From contig NZ_VISI01000001.1 in NCBI RefSeq assembly GCF_007827365.1, forward strand, positions 188,501-252,500: DNA of 64,000 nt, given 5' to 3'. A program made the translations under genes and the position numbers. The notes beneath the pieces are model-generated. The model saw only the letters and a list, made by a program, of their open reading frames with translations. It did not search any database and was not told the origin of the DNA. Source of the stretch: Olleya sp. Hel_I_94 (GTDB lineage: Bacteria > Bacteroidota > Bacteroidia > Flavobacteriales > Flavobacteriaceae). This document shows, one piece after another, positions 32,761-42,662 of the stretch (positions are counted from its first letter, which is position 1; the number at the start of each line of letters is the position of its first letter).

Positions 32761-35019
32761 ATGCAAAACAAGCTAAAGACACAGTTAAAAACAATCGAAT
32801 TGTTCCTAAAAGGCTCAAGCTTTTACAGAGGCGTTGTACTTACCATTGCTGCTGTATTACCTTTAGTAATCTTTAGTGCTATAGACTTATTTGTCTATGC
32901 ACCTTCCATAGCTGTTGGTGCTTTTTTAAATGCGCCAAGTGATGTTCCTGGTAGTTTAAGACGTAAAATAAATGGGATACTAATTAGTATAGTACTAACC
33001 ATGTTAGTGACGTTTATTATTTTTATTACTAAACCTGTTTTTGTCTTATTAATAGTTGCTATTGCAGTGTTAAGCTTTGCAATTAGTTTAATATCTGTTT
33101 ATGGCTTTAGAGCCTCTTTAATATCATTTTCTGGATTATTATCTATTGTTTTAGCTTTAGCTATAAGTAAACCAAATCCTGCAGCTATTTTTTTACATGT
33201 TGGTTTAATGGGAGTTGGAGGTTTATGGTATTTGTTTGTGTCACTGTTTTCTAAATGGATTGCTCCTAAAAAAGATGACGACCAATTATTATCAGATACC
33301 TTAGCTTTAACTGGTCAGTATTTAAAAATTAGAGGTAAACTTTTAACTAAATCCAATAAACGAGAAAAATATGCTAAAAAAGCACTTATCCTACAAACAC
33401 AAATAAGTGAAAAGCATGAAACTTTAAGAGAACTACTACTGGAAGGCCGAAAACGTTCTGGACGTTCCTACTCCAATGAGAGACGCCTTTTAATTTTTAT
33501 ATCGCTTGTTGATATTTTTGAATTAGCATTAGCAAATACCTTAGATTATTCTAAAATAGATACGTTATTTGGTCTTCAAAAATCATACTTAACACCTTTT
33601 AAAGATTTAAATAAAGCACTAGGAAATCACCTTATTACTTTATCAGAACTTTTAATTAAAAAAGAAACACTTCCTGACTTTGATTCCATTTCTAAAATAA
33701 CAGATAAAACCAACAGTGCTATTGAAGATTATGTAACAGAAATCACCTTACCAAAAGCTAGAGAAGGTGCAATAACACTAAGAAACCTTCAAGATTACCA
33801 AAAACAATTATTGCAAGAAGTTAAAGCAATTAGACGCGTTTTAAGTAAAGTTAAAGACAACACTAAAGCGTCTTTAAAAACACAGGATTCTAAACAATTT
33901 TTAACCTCTCAGGATTATAGACTAAATATTTTATGGCAACATTTTAGCTTAAAATCACCTATGTTACGACATGCGTTTAGGGTGAGTTTAGCTATGGTAT
34001 TTGGTTTTTTATTAGGAAGCCTTTTTGATTTAAAAAACGCCTATTGGATTGTATTAACCATTGTGGTTATTATGAGACCTAATTATGGTTTAACTAAAGA
34101 GCGTTCTAAAAACCGAATTATAGGGACTATTATTGGAGCTATTATAGCAACAACTGTTGTATTAATTACTCAAAATACCGTAGTATATATGGTATTAGCC
34201 GTAATATCTTTAACCTTTGCCTTTTCACTAATCCAACAAAGTTATAAAGCTGGAGCTGCTTTTATTACACTTAATATTGTTTTTGTATATGCTTTAATTG
34301 ATCCAAATGCTTTTGATGTCATCCAATACAGAGTAATTGATACTGTGATTGGAGCAACCATTGCTGTTTTAGCCAATTACCTATTGTTTCCTAGTTGGGA
34401 ATATAAAAATTTAGATGCAGTTATAGTCAACGCCATTACATCTAACAGTAATTATTTAAAGGCTACTAAACAGTTATACCATAATAAAGAAGCTAAAAAC
34501 CTGGATTATAAAATTTCTAGGAAAGAAGCCTTTTTAGCTATGAGTAATCTAAATGCAGCCTTTCAAAGATTAACACAAGATCCAAAATCTAAACAAAAAG
34601 AATCGGTTTTAATTTACGATATCGTTACTTTAAATCATACCATATTATCTGCTGTAGCGTCTATTGGTAGTTATATTTTAAATCATAAAACAACATCTGC
34701 TTCAGAAGAATTTGATACCATTATCGATGGTATTACAGATACTTTAAAACATGTGATTTTAAAATTAGAAAAAGATAAAACTATTCCTTTTACAGAAGTA
34801 GATGATGTAAATAAAGCACATCAAACGTTACAAAACAAATATGCTAATCTTTCTGAAAAACGAGATATAGACATACAAGCAGGTCAGACTGAGATTGATA
34901 CTAACACCTTATTAGATCTTCAAGAAGCGCATTTAATAAGCAACCAATTACTATGGTTAAAATCGTTATCTGCTAATTTAATAAATGCAACGTCTAAATA
35001 TAAATCTGTTTTTAATTAA
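32761..35019 (+). CDS. FUSC family membrane protein (YccS/YhfK-like)
   Basis: A 752-residue inner-membrane protein with two membrane blocks: residues about 20-165 (several helices) and 400-540 (AFRVSLAMVFGFLLGSLFD, YWIVLTIVVIMRPNYGLT, KNRIIGTIIGAIIATTVV). Long cytoplasmic helical segments lie between and after them. The second block matches the fusaric-acid-resistance-like (FUSC) domain, known from p-hydroxybenzoic acid efflux subunit AaeB and YccS. Length and layout match YccS-type proteins. The substrate is unknown. A small DUF3592-like gene follows. Confidence 0.82.
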   Translation: MQNKLKTQLKTIELFLKGSSFYRGVVLTIAAVLPLVIFSAIDLFVYAPSIAVGAFLNAPSDVPGSLRRKINGILISIVLTMLVTFIIFITKPVFVLLIVAIAVLSFAISLISVYGFRASLISFSGLLSIVLALAISKPNPAAIFLHVGLMGVGGLWYLFVSLFSKWIAPKKDDDQLLSDTLALTGQYLKIRGKLLTKSNKREKYAKKALILQTQISEKHETLRELLLEGRKRSGRSYSNERRLLIFISLVDIFELALANTLDYSKIDTLFGLQKSYLTPFKDLNKALGNHLITLSELLIKKETLPDFDSISKITDKTNSAIEDYVTEITLPKAREGAITLRNLQDYQKQLLQEVKAIRRVLSKVKDNTKASLKTQDSKQFLTSQDYRLNILWQHFSLKSPMLRHAFRVSLAMVFGFLLGSLFDLKNAYWIVLTIVVIMRPNYGLTKERSKNRIIGTIIGAIIATTVVLITQNTVVYMVLAVISLTFAFSLIQQSYKAGAAFITLNIVFVYALIDPNAFDVIQYRVIDTVIGATIAVLANYLLFPSWEYKNLDAVIVNAITSNSNYLKATKQLYHNKEAKNLDYKISRKEAFLAMSNLNAAFQRLTQDPKSKQKESVLIYDIVTLNHTILSAVASIGSYILNHKTTSASEEFDTIIDGITDTLKHVILKLEKDKTIPFTEVDDVNKAHQTLQNKYANLSEKRDIDIQAGQTEIDTNTLLDLQEAHLISNQLLWLKSLSANLINATSKYKSVFN

Positions 35020-35046
35020 CTTGCTTAAGTAATTTAAAACTAAGAA

Positions 35047-35604
35047 TTGAAAACGACTGTATCAGACCAAATACGTTTTATTAAACAAGCCTTTAAACCA
35101 CACTTCGGAATTTTAGGCATTGGGTTTGCTATAATTTTATTTGGTGTTTTGTTTGCTTTTATAGGCTTTAAAGTTGAAAATGGTTTAGGATTTATACTAT
35201 TTGGAGGCCTTTTTATTGTGCTTAGCTTAGCCTTTATGCTATATACATTACCTTCTAGTTTTATGTATTATTATGAGCAAGCCGAAATAAAAAAATACGG
35301 TAGCTATACGACTGCTAAAGTTATAAATAAGCGTGTGGACGACTATTCGCATAGTAACTCCACGTTTAATGGAGGATCAAAAAAAACTATTGAAACCTAC
35401 TTGTACGTTATCGCGTTTGAATTTAGTTATAACAATACCATTTATAATAGCGAATGTTTTTTTGAGCATAAATCTACTTTTGATGCTATTACAATACATT
35501 CAACATTACCTATTAAGTTTTTAAAAACTAATCCTCAAAATGTTACTTTACGTCGCAAAAAGCTAGCCAATCAATTAGGTATTACTGCTAAAATGTGTCA
35601 ATAA
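35047..35604 (+). CDS. DUF3592-like membrane protein
   Basis: A 185-residue protein starting at TTG 35047. Two helices (FGILGIGFAIILFGVLFAFIG and GLGFILFGGLFIVLSLAFML) precede a soluble beta-rich domain (KKYGSYTTAKVINKRVDDYSH, IAFEFSYNNTIYNSECFFEH), the plan of DUF3592 proteins. Their role is unknown. It lies 27 bases after the FUSC gene and is probably co-transcribed. Confidence 0.6.
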   Translation: MKTTVSDQIRFIKQAFKPHFGILGIGFAIILFGVLFAFIGFKVENGLGFILFGGLFIVLSLAFMLYTLPSSFMYYYEQAEIKKYGSYTTAKVINKRVDDYSHSNSTFNGGSKKTIETYLYVIAFEFSYNNTIYNSECFFEHKSTFDAITIHSTLPIKFLKTNPQNVTLRRKKLANQLGITAKMCQ

Positions 35605-35703
35605 TCAACCAACTGTAATTTTGCTTCCTCTGTAAAAGACATGGTTTACTCACCCAAAAGGAGGATTAACTAAGTGTCGGTTTTATTACTTCTATTGTTA
35701 CCA

Positions 35704-35711
35704 TAGGTTTG
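35704..35711 (+). promoter_or_regulatory. -7 box (TAGGTTTG) before the CarboxypepD-like gene
   Basis: It matches TAnnTTTG, 29 bases upstream of the ATG at 35741. Confidence 0.45.
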
Positions 35712-35740
35712 TTATATAATAATGTATTAAACCTATAATC

Positions 35741-36403
35741 ATGAAAAATCAAATAAATTTAAACATCACGACGCCTTGCAATCAAAATTATAATCAATTT
35801 ACGCCTACACTTAAAGGTGGTTTTTGTAACGCTTGCACAAAAGAGGTTATCGATTTTACTGAAATGACTACTGAAGACATCGGTCTTTACTTCAACACTA
35901 AACAAACCACTAACGTCTGCGGAAGATTTAAAAACGCACAACTAACAACACTTTCTGTTAAAGCAAAAAAAAGTAAACTTAGTTTTATAAGCGCCATTGG
36001 ATTAGCTTGTTTAGCCCTATTCTCTTTAACAACTGCAAAAGCACAAGACAATCTATCCAGAGTCAAAACTTCTAAAATAAAAATCAATCAAAATCAAGCC
36101 AATATTACTGTAAAAGGAACTGTATATGATAACGATGGTTTACCACTTCCTACCGCAAACGTTGTTTTACAAGGTACCACTGTAGGTGTTACAACAGGTT
36201 TTGATGGACAATTTATTTTTCCTGAAAAGCTAAAAGAAGGTGATATTTTAGTGTTTAGCTATGTTGGTTATGACTCTAAAAAGATGGTTATTCAAAATCC
36301 AGACAGCATGTCTAACGTCCTTTTAAATGTAAGCTTAAGTAACGATTCTTATATTATGATGGGTAAAGTTGCTGTTAAATCAGTTTATTCGTCTAAAAAA
36401 TAA
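35741..36403 (+). CDS. Membrane protein with Cys-rich N-terminus and carboxypeptidase-like regulatory domain
   Basis: A 220-residue protein. The N terminus (TTPCNQNYNQFTPTLKGGFC, then NACTKEVIDFTEMT and CGRF) is a conserved four-cysteine segment I know from Bacteroidota proteins of this type. It is followed by one membrane helix (SFISAIGLACLALFSLTTAKA) and a carboxypeptidase-regulatory-like beta-sandwich (about residues 130-215: VKGTVYDNDGLPLPTANVVL, TTGFDGQFIFPE, VFSYVGYDSK). The cytoplasmic Cys segment could bind metal, but that is inference. The transglutaminase gene begins 11 bases later, so they form an operon. Confidence 0.75.
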   Translation: MKNQINLNITTPCNQNYNQFTPTLKGGFCNACTKEVIDFTEMTTEDIGLYFNTKQTTNVCGRFKNAQLTTLSVKAKKSKLSFISAIGLACLALFSLTTAKAQDNLSRVKTSKIKINQNQANITVKGTVYDNDGLPLPTANVVLQGTTVGVTTGFDGQFIFPEKLKEGDILVFSYVGYDSKKMVIQNPDSMSNVLLNVSLSNDSYIMMGKVAVKSVYSSKK

Positions 36404-36414
36404 AGTGTTTTAAA

Positions 36415-37419
36415 ATGAAAAAACTAAGCCTACTTTTTTGTTTTTTGCTTTGCACCATAGTAACAGCTCAAATTACCGATTTTGATGACATCAATTTTAC
36501 TAGAGCTGATAATATCGCTAAACGTCATAACAACTTAGATTTAAAAAACCTTCCCTTACTTGCTCATAATTTGACTTTTAATTTACCTACTGAAGCAGAA
36601 AAATTTAGAGCAATATACACTTGGGTTTGCAGTAATATTAAAGGTGATTTAGCACAAGACAGTAAGGTTAGCAAAAACAGAAAAAAATTTCAAAAGGATA
36701 GTTTGGGCTATGTAAATTGGAATAATTCTTATAAAAATAAAGCCATAAAAAAACTATTAAAGCAAAATAAAACCATGTGTACAGGTTATGCTTATTTAAT
36801 TAAAGAGTTGTGCTTTTTGGCTAATATAGAATGTAAAATAATTAATGGTTATGGACGTTCCACAACCACTAATGTAGATACCTTACAGTTAGTTAACCAT
36901 TCTTGGAATGCAGTTAAGTTAAACGACAAATGGTATTTATGCGATGCTACTTGGTCTAGTGGTTATTTTATAAATGATGTCTTTATAAAAGACTATAATT
37001 TAGGTTACTTTTTAACTGAACCCATTCTATTTGCCAAAAACCATTATCCAATTAATAAAAAATGGTTACTGGATAGCACTTTAATAGCAAGTGATTATCA
37101 AGCATATCCAATGGTTTATGGTAAAACGTTTACACATCAAATCATTCCTATTTACCCTTCAAATTTAAATACAACCATAAAAAGAAACGACGTTATAAAT
37201 TTTAGCTTTAAAATGCCAGATGTCATTAATATTAAGGATGTCACATTAATAGAATATTCTGGTTTTAATGAAATTACTCGTGATTTAGAATACACAAAAC
37301 AAGACAATGGTCAGATAACATTAGCTAGTACATTTAAAAATGAAGGCATTTTTGATGTGCACTTAAAATTTAAAAATGATATTATCTCCTCCTACACTAT
37401 TCAAGTCCTAGAAAAGTAA
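36415..37419 (+). CDS. Exported transglutaminase-like protein
   Basis: A 334-residue protein with a signal peptide (MKKLSLLFCFLLCTIVTAQ) and a transglutaminase-like papain-fold domain. The catalytic Cys is in NKTMCTGYAYLIKELC, the His in LVNHSWNAVKLNDKWYLCD and the Asp in CDATWSSGYF. The C-terminal ~110 residues look like a beta-sandwich domain, as in related kyphoscoliosis-type proteins. The substrate is unknown. It is in an operon with the preceding CarboxypepD-like gene (11-base gap). Confidence 0.82.
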   Translation: MKKLSLLFCFLLCTIVTAQITDFDDINFTRADNIAKRHNNLDLKNLPLLAHNLTFNLPTEAEKFRAIYTWVCSNIKGDLAQDSKVSKNRKKFQKDSLGYVNWNNSYKNKAIKKLLKQNKTMCTGYAYLIKELCFLANIECKIINGYGRSTTTNVDTLQLVNHSWNAVKLNDKWYLCDATWSSGYFINDVFIKDYNLGYFLTEPILFAKNHYPINKKWLLDSTLIASDYQAYPMVYGKTFTHQIIPIYPSNLNTTIKRNDVINFSFKMPDVINIKDVTLIEYSGFNEITRDLEYTKQDNGQITLASTFKNEGIFDVHLKFKNDIISSYTIQVLEK

Positions 37420-37473
37420 AGACTCACGGTTGTGTAAATAAATATTAAGCCTTATTAAATGCTTGGAAAAAAC

Positions 37474-37481
37474 TACCTTTG
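37474..37481 (+). promoter_or_regulatory. -7 box (TACCTTTG) of the DEAD-box helicase gene
   Basis: It matches TAnnTTTG and leaves a ~16-base interval to the ATG at 37498. Confidence 0.55.
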
Positions 37482-37497
37482 TAGCAAATCTTAATTC

Positions 37498-38739
37498 ATG
37501 TCATTTAAAGACTTACAACTAAATAGACCTATTTTACGCGCAATTGCCGAAAAAGGATACGACAACCCAACGTTGGTACAAGAAAAAACAATTCCTGTGG
37601 TACTTAACAAAAAAGATGTTATTGTCTCTGCCCAAACTGGTACAGGAAAAACAGCTGCTTTTGCGTTACCTATTTTACAGTTATTATTTGACAAACAAGA
37701 CGCGCCTAAAAAAGGAAGAAAAATTAAAGCATTAATTGTTAGTCCAACGCGTGAACTAGCAATACAAATTGCTGAGAATTTTGAAGCCTATGCGACTTAC
37801 ATTACCTTAAAAAGCGCAGTAATATTTGGTGGAGCGTCTATCGATCCACAAAAAGAAATACTTCGTGATGGTGTTGATATTTTAATTGCAACGCCAGGAC
37901 GTTTATTGGATTTACACAAGCAAGACCTTGTCAATCTTGACTATGTCCAAACATTGGTGTTAGATGAAGCAGATTTAATGCTAGACATGGGTTTTATTGA
38001 TGATGTCAAAAAAATTGAAAGGTTATGTCCTAAGACTAAACAAACCTTGTTATTTTCGGCAACGATACCTTATAAAGTAGAGCAATTAGCAAGTACAATA
38101 TTAAACGAGCCACAACGTATAGAGGTCGCTCAAAACAGTTCGACATCTAAAAATGTCAATCAATTACTATACTTTGTTCCTAAAAAAGACAAGATAGAAT
38201 TAGGTTTACATTTACTACGAAACACTATAAACGGTAACATTATTATTTTTAGACGTACTAAATATGGTGTTGATAAATTAGAAAAAACGCTGCTTAAAAA
38301 CGGTTATAAAGTGGACAGTATCCATGGTGACAAAAGTCAAACTGCAAGACAAGAAGCTTTAAATAAATTTAAGAAAAAAGAAGTCAATATATTAATTGCA
38401 ACAGATGTTGCTGCACGTGGTATTGATATTGATAATTTAGATGCAGTAGTCAATTTTGACCTTCCTAACGTCCCAGAAACTTATGTCCACAGAATTGGTC
38501 GTACTGCTCGTGCTGGACAAACTGGTATGGCATATTCACTTTGTAGTGCAGACGAGAAACCTTACCTACTAGAGATACAAAAACTGATTCATTTACAATT
38601 AGATGTTATAGATGAGCATCCTTACCCACTAGACCCAAAAGCAAAACCAATCATTCATAAATCTGCAAAAAAAGGGAGCAAACATAAAAAAGGACGTAAA
38701 AGTGAAGCGTCTAAAAAGAAGAAAAAACGTTGGTATTAA
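37498..38739 (+). CDS. DEAD-box RNA helicase (RhlE-like)
   Basis: A 413-residue ATP-dependent RNA helicase. All core motifs are visible: Q motif (FKDLQLNRPILRAIAEKGYDNPTLVQ region), motif I AQTGTGKTAAFALP, Ia PTRELAIQ, Ib TPGRLLDL, II DEAD, III SAT, V ATDVAARGIDI and VI HRIGRTARAGQTG. The C-terminal tail is basic (KGSKHKKGRKSEASKKKKKRW), as in RhlE-type helicases that act on ribosomes or mRNA decay. It is followed by a secreted protein gene 19 bases later. Confidence 0.93.
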   Translation: MSFKDLQLNRPILRAIAEKGYDNPTLVQEKTIPVVLNKKDVIVSAQTGTGKTAAFALPILQLLFDKQDAPKKGRKIKALIVSPTRELAIQIAENFEAYATYITLKSAVIFGGASIDPQKEILRDGVDILIATPGRLLDLHKQDLVNLDYVQTLVLDEADLMLDMGFIDDVKKIERLCPKTKQTLLFSATIPYKVEQLASTILNEPQRIEVAQNSSTSKNVNQLLYFVPKKDKIELGLHLLRNTINGNIIIFRRTKYGVDKLEKTLLKNGYKVDSIHGDKSQTARQEALNKFKKKEVNILIATDVAARGIDIDNLDAVVNFDLPNVPETYVHRIGRTARAGQTGMAYSLCSADEKPYLLEIQKLIHLQLDVIDEHPYPLDPKAKPIIHKSAKKGSKHKKGRKSEASKKKKKRWY

Positions 38740-38758
38740 TCATTATTAAATAGACTGT

Positions 38759-39742
38759 ATGCACTCTAGATATTTCATTATTTTACTTTTAGTACTATTT
38801 ACAATTAATAGTTTCAGTCAAACTACAATTATTGATAGTATTACAAAAAATGGCGTCTCGTTTGCAACAGTTTCATTTGGAAACGGAAATGGAATATTTG
38901 CTGATGACGATGGTAAATTTTTCTTCACTAAAAAGCTATATTCAGATATCGATTCGCTTTTCGTTTCAGCATTAGGATACAAAGACGTTAAGCTGGCTTC
39001 AAAAACACTAAAAGACACCCTTTATTTAACACCACAATCTGACCTTTTAGACGAGGTTATCGTTATTGCTAAACCTTCAGGAAAACATAAAGAAGTTACA
39101 CTTAAACCAACAGCACATGACGACTATTATAAATGTTGGCTACCTACTATTGAAAGTGAAATTGCTGTATTTTTCCCTAACACAGACAACAAACCAAAGC
39201 ATGTCACTAAAGTGTTAATTCCTATTAAAACCGAAGCTAAAGATTGGGACAAAAGAGGTAAAAGTAATAAAGCAAAACGTCCTTTTTCAACGTTATTTAG
39301 AGTACAGTTTTACGAGAACAATAATGGACAACCTGGAGATGTTTTAACCTACGAAAAAGTCATTTTTATTGCCACTCAAGACACCAAACCCGTTTTTGAA
39401 TTTGATGTGTCTGGATTTGATGTTTTTATTCCAAAAGATGGTATTTACATTTCCATACAAGTTTTAGGCTTTACAGACAAAAACGGAAAATTACTTCCAA
39501 ATAAAAAATATCAAGAAGTTAAAACTAGACGTGGTATTGTAAAAGTATCAACAACCTTTAGACCTTTATTACCTTTTACAGACCAAATTTCTGAAAAAAC
39601 TACCTTTGTAAAACGAGTTTTTCAAAACAATGGACAATGGGTTCTTTTTGATAAAAAAAACATTGATAACTCAAATCTTTTAAACGCTGGTTTAAACAAT
39701 TATGGTATGGGTTTAAAAATGGAAGTTTATAAAGAGCAATAG
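38759..39742 (+). CDS. Exported protein with carboxypeptidase-like regulatory domain
   Basis: A 327-residue protein with a signal peptide (MHSRYFIILLLVLFTINSFS). Residues about 25-100 (IIDSITKNGVSFATVSFGNG, then GIFADDDGKFFFTKKL and VSALGYKDVKLASKTLKDTLYL) resemble the DUF4480/CarboxypepD_reg-like domain with its SALGY segment. The remaining ~220 residues form a conserved but uncharacterised beta-rich region (FSTLFRVQFYENNNGQPGDV). It is probably periplasmic or outer-membrane-associated. The function is unknown. Confidence 0.6.
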   Translation: MHSRYFIILLLVLFTINSFSQTTIIDSITKNGVSFATVSFGNGNGIFADDDGKFFFTKKLYSDIDSLFVSALGYKDVKLASKTLKDTLYLTPQSDLLDEVIVIAKPSGKHKEVTLKPTAHDDYYKCWLPTIESEIAVFFPNTDNKPKHVTKVLIPIKTEAKDWDKRGKSNKAKRPFSTLFRVQFYENNNGQPGDVLTYEKVIFIATQDTKPVFEFDVSGFDVFIPKDGIYISIQVLGFTDKNGKLLPNKKYQEVKTRRGIVKVSTTFRPLLPFTDQISEKTTFVKRVFQNNGQWVLFDKKNIDNSNLLNAGLNNYGMGLKMEVYKEQ

Positions 39743-39823
39743 CCTTTTTATTGCAATATTTTCATCTTGCAAAAAGCTTATTCAGTTTTAATCAAAATTA
39801 GACTAATGTGTGTTGTCTATTCA

Positions 39824-39831
39824 TAATTTTG
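39824..39831 (+). promoter_or_regulatory. -7 box (TAATTTTG) upstream of relA/spoT
   Basis: It matches TAnnTTTG, 46 bases before the ATG at 39878. Confidence 0.45.
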
Positions 39832-39877
39832 TAGTATTTTTAGTATTCATTCTATTTTAAATGAAGGAGAGCAATCT

Positions 39878-42097
39878 ATGACAGAAATCGATATTGAAAA
39901 AGAAAATGCAGACATTGCAAAAGCCTATAAGCAACTTTTAAAAGTTAGCTATCGCACATTGTCTACAGAGGACAAAAAACTAATCCGAAAAGCATTTGAT
40001 GTCGCTGTTGAAGCACATCGTCCACAACGCAGAAAAAGCGGAGAAGCCTACATCTTCCATCCTATTGCTGTTGCCAAAATTGTTGCCCAACAAATTGGTC
40101 TAGATGCAACATCTATTGCTGCTGCGTTACTGCATGATGTGGTTGAGGATAACGAAAACTACAGTGTCAAAGATATTGAAGATTTATTTGGATCTACAGT
40201 AGCCAAAATTGTAGATGGTTTGACAAAAATTTCGTCTTTAAGTAAAGAAAAAGACATGGACGTGTCTTTACAAGCCGAAAATTTTAGAAAAATGCTACTG
40301 ACTTTAAATGATGACGTTAGAGTTATCATTATAAAAATAGCAGACCGTTTGCACAATATGCAAACCATGGACAGTATGCGTCCTGATAAACAAGAAAAAA
40401 TAGCATCCGAAACCTTATACATTTATGCTCCTTTAGCGCATAGAATTGGATTATATAATATTAAAACAGAATTAGAGGACTTAGGATTAAAGTACACAGC
40501 ACCTGATACTTACAACAAAATTCTTAATAAAATTAAAGAAAGTAAGGAAGAACAAGATGCTTACATAACCGAATTTAATGATGTTATAAAAAAATCCTTA
40601 GACAAAGAAGGCTTAAACTACACTATAAAAGGACGACCTAAATCCATATTTTCTATTAAACGTAAAATGGACAAACAAGGCGTTACATTTGATGAGGTTT
40701 ACGACAAATTTGCTGTCCGAATTATATACAAAAGTGATCGTGAAAACGAAAAATTTCTAGCCTGGAAAATTTACTCCATTGTAACCGACCATTTTAGACC
40801 TAACCCAACCCGATTACGTGATTGGATATCCTCTCCAAAATCTACTGGATATGAAGCCTTACACATTACTGTTATGGGACCAAAAGGACGATGGGTAGAA
40901 GTACAAGTACGTAGTGAGCGTATGAATGAAATAGCCGAAAAAGGTTATGCTGCACACTATAAATATAAAAATGCCGAAGACAAAGAAGATAATTTAGACA
41001 TGTGGATTAATCGTTTGCAGGAAGCCTTAGAAAATGCCTCTACCAATGCAGTCGATTTTGTAGAACAGTTTAAACTTAACCTGTATTCCAAAGAAATTTT
41101 TGTATTTACACCCAAAGGAGAATTAAAATCTTTACCAAAAGGCGCAACACCTTTAGACTTTGCGTTTAGTATCCATACAGAAGTTGGTAAAAAAACTAGA
41201 GGCGCCAAAGTTAATGGAAAACTAGTGCCTTTAAGTCACGAATTAAGTAGTGGTGATCAAGTAGATATTATCACTTCAGAAAACGCAAAACCTAACCCTA
41301 ACTGGCTAGATTACGCGACCACTGCAAGAGCTAGAGGTAAAATTAAATCGCTATTAAAAGAAGATACTAAAATAATAGCCGAAGAAGGAAAAGAAATTTT
41401 AAGACGAAAACTAAAACAACTTAAAATTACGCTTAATGAAAAATCGGTTAACGAAATGGTTAGCTATTTTCATTTAAAAACTAGTTTAGACTTATTTTAT
41501 CGTGTCGGTACAGGTAATATTGACAACACGATGCTTAAGGAGTATGCTGCTTCACGTAGCAATGCTTTGATGAGTTTTTTCAAAAATAAAATTACCAGAA
41601 AACAAACTATATCTCCAGAAGAAGTTAATAAAGATGAAATTACTAATAAATATGACTTATTAGTCTTTGGTAAAGAAGAAGAAAAACTAGATTACAAATT
41701 AGCTAATTGTTGTAATCCAATTCCTGGAGACGCAGTATTTGGCTTTATTACCATAAACGATGGTATTAAAGTGCATAAAAAAAATTGCCCAAATGCGATA
41801 AGTTTACAATCTAATTATGCCTATCGTATCATTCAGGCAAGATGGATAGACTCGTCACAACAAGAGTTTGCTGCACAGATTATTTTATCTGGAATAGACA
41901 ATTTAGGACTAGTTAATCACATTACTAAAGTCATCTCATCCAACATGCACGTCAACATGAATAGTATTAGTTTTCAGAGTGATGACGGTATCTTTAAAGG
42001 AAAAATTAATGTTATTGTACGTAACAAATCCATGCTTAAAAAGTTAATGGATAATCTTAAAAAACTTAACGGTATAGACAAGGTAACTCGGGTTTAA
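39878..42097 (+). CDS. Bifunctional (p)ppGpp synthetase/hydrolase (RelA/SpoT)
   Basis: A 739-residue stringent-response enzyme. The HD hydrolase domain is intact (LLHDVVEDNE with His86-Asp87 and Glu90-Asp91; earlier RRKSGEAYIFHP). The synthetase domain has YDKFAVRIIYKSD, STGYEALHITVMGPKG and WVEVQVRSERMNEIAEKGYAAHYKYK. A TGS domain (EIFVFTPKGELKSLPKGATP, DFAFSIHTEVG), a helical region, a zinc-finger-like CCNPIPGD and a C-terminal ACT domain follow. Both activities look possible, so it should make and degrade (p)ppGpp. Bacteroidota usually have a single long Rel, so this is probably the main one. Confidence 0.94.
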   Translation: MTEIDIEKENADIAKAYKQLLKVSYRTLSTEDKKLIRKAFDVAVEAHRPQRRKSGEAYIFHPIAVAKIVAQQIGLDATSIAAALLHDVVEDNENYSVKDIEDLFGSTVAKIVDGLTKISSLSKEKDMDVSLQAENFRKMLLTLNDDVRVIIIKIADRLHNMQTMDSMRPDKQEKIASETLYIYAPLAHRIGLYNIKTELEDLGLKYTAPDTYNKILNKIKESKEEQDAYITEFNDVIKKSLDKEGLNYTIKGRPKSIFSIKRKMDKQGVTFDEVYDKFAVRIIYKSDRENEKFLAWKIYSIVTDHFRPNPTRLRDWISSPKSTGYEALHITVMGPKGRWVEVQVRSERMNEIAEKGYAAHYKYKNAEDKEDNLDMWINRLQEALENASTNAVDFVEQFKLNLYSKEIFVFTPKGELKSLPKGATPLDFAFSIHTEVGKKTRGAKVNGKLVPLSHELSSGDQVDIITSENAKPNPNWLDYATTARARGKIKSLLKEDTKIIAEEGKEILRRKLKQLKITLNEKSVNEMVSYFHLKTSLDLFYRVGTGNIDNTMLKEYAASRSNALMSFFKNKITRKQTISPEEVNKDEITNKYDLLVFGKEEEKLDYKLANCCNPIPGDAVFGFITINDGIKVHKKNCPNAISLQSNYAYRIIQARWIDSSQQEFAAQIILSGIDNLGLVNHITKVISSNMHVNMNSISFQSDDGIFKGKINVIVRNKSMLKKLMDNLKKLNGIDKVTRV

Positions 42098-42153
42098 ATT
42101 AATGTTGTTAATAACTGTCTAATAACACTTAAAGTAAAGTCTAAGTTTTATGA

Positions 42154-42182
42154 TTGCAACCTCAAAAAAAGATGTAAATTTG
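42154..42182 (+). promoter_or_regulatory. Promoter of the fur-family gene (TTG-N18-TAAATTTG)
   Basis: TTG (42154-42156) and TAAATTTG (42175-42182) have Bacteroidota -33/-7 spacing. The ATG at 42193 would lie only a few bases from the predicted start of transcription. Confidence 0.55.
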
Positions 42183-42192
42183 CTTGGTATTT

Positions 42193-42660
42193 ATGAGCGC
42201 AAAAACAGATATAAAAAATCAAGAGATTGTAAAAAACGTATTCACTTCTTTTTTAGAAGCGAATGGTCATAGAAAAACACCAGAACGTTACGCTATACTT
42301 CAAGAAATCTATTCTAACGATGAACATTTTGATATAGAATCCCTATATCTAAACATGAAAAACAAGAAGTATCGTGTAAGTCGTGCTACGTTGTACAATA
42401 CTATCGAGCTGCTTCTAGATTGCGGCTTAGTTAGAAAACACCAGTTTGGTAAAAATCAAGCACATTACGAAAAATCTTATTTTGATAAACAACATGACCA
42501 TGTTATACTTCAAGATACAGGAGAAGTTATAGAATTTTGTGATCCAAGAATTCAGGCAATTAAAAAAACAATTGAGGAAGTCTTTGATATCGAAATTTCT
42601 AAGCACTCACTATATTTTTACGGAAATCGAAAAAAAAATAATAACAACACAACTAATTAA
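42193..42660 (+). CDS. Fur-family transcriptional regulator
   Basis: A 155-residue metalloregulator. The N-terminal winged helix ([20 protein letters not shown], then [26 protein letters not shown]) recognises DNA, and the dimerisation domain carries the HDH metal site ([21 protein letters not shown]). The C-terminal CxxC structural zinc pair of classical Fur is absent, as in many flavobacterial members. Whether it is Fur- or PerR-like cannot be settled here. The start is ATG 42193, since the in-frame TTG at 42184 abuts the promoter box. purA begins 2 bases after its stop, so they are co-transcribed. Confidence 0.88.
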   Translation: MSAKTDIKNQEIVKNVFTSFLEANGHRKTPERYAILQEIYSNDEHFDIESLYLNMKNKKYRVSRATLYNTIELLLDCGLVRKHQFGKNQAHYEKSYFDKQHDHVILQDTGEVIEFCDPRIQAIKKTIEEVFDIEISKHSLYFYGNRKKNNNNTTN

Positions 42661-42662
42661 AA

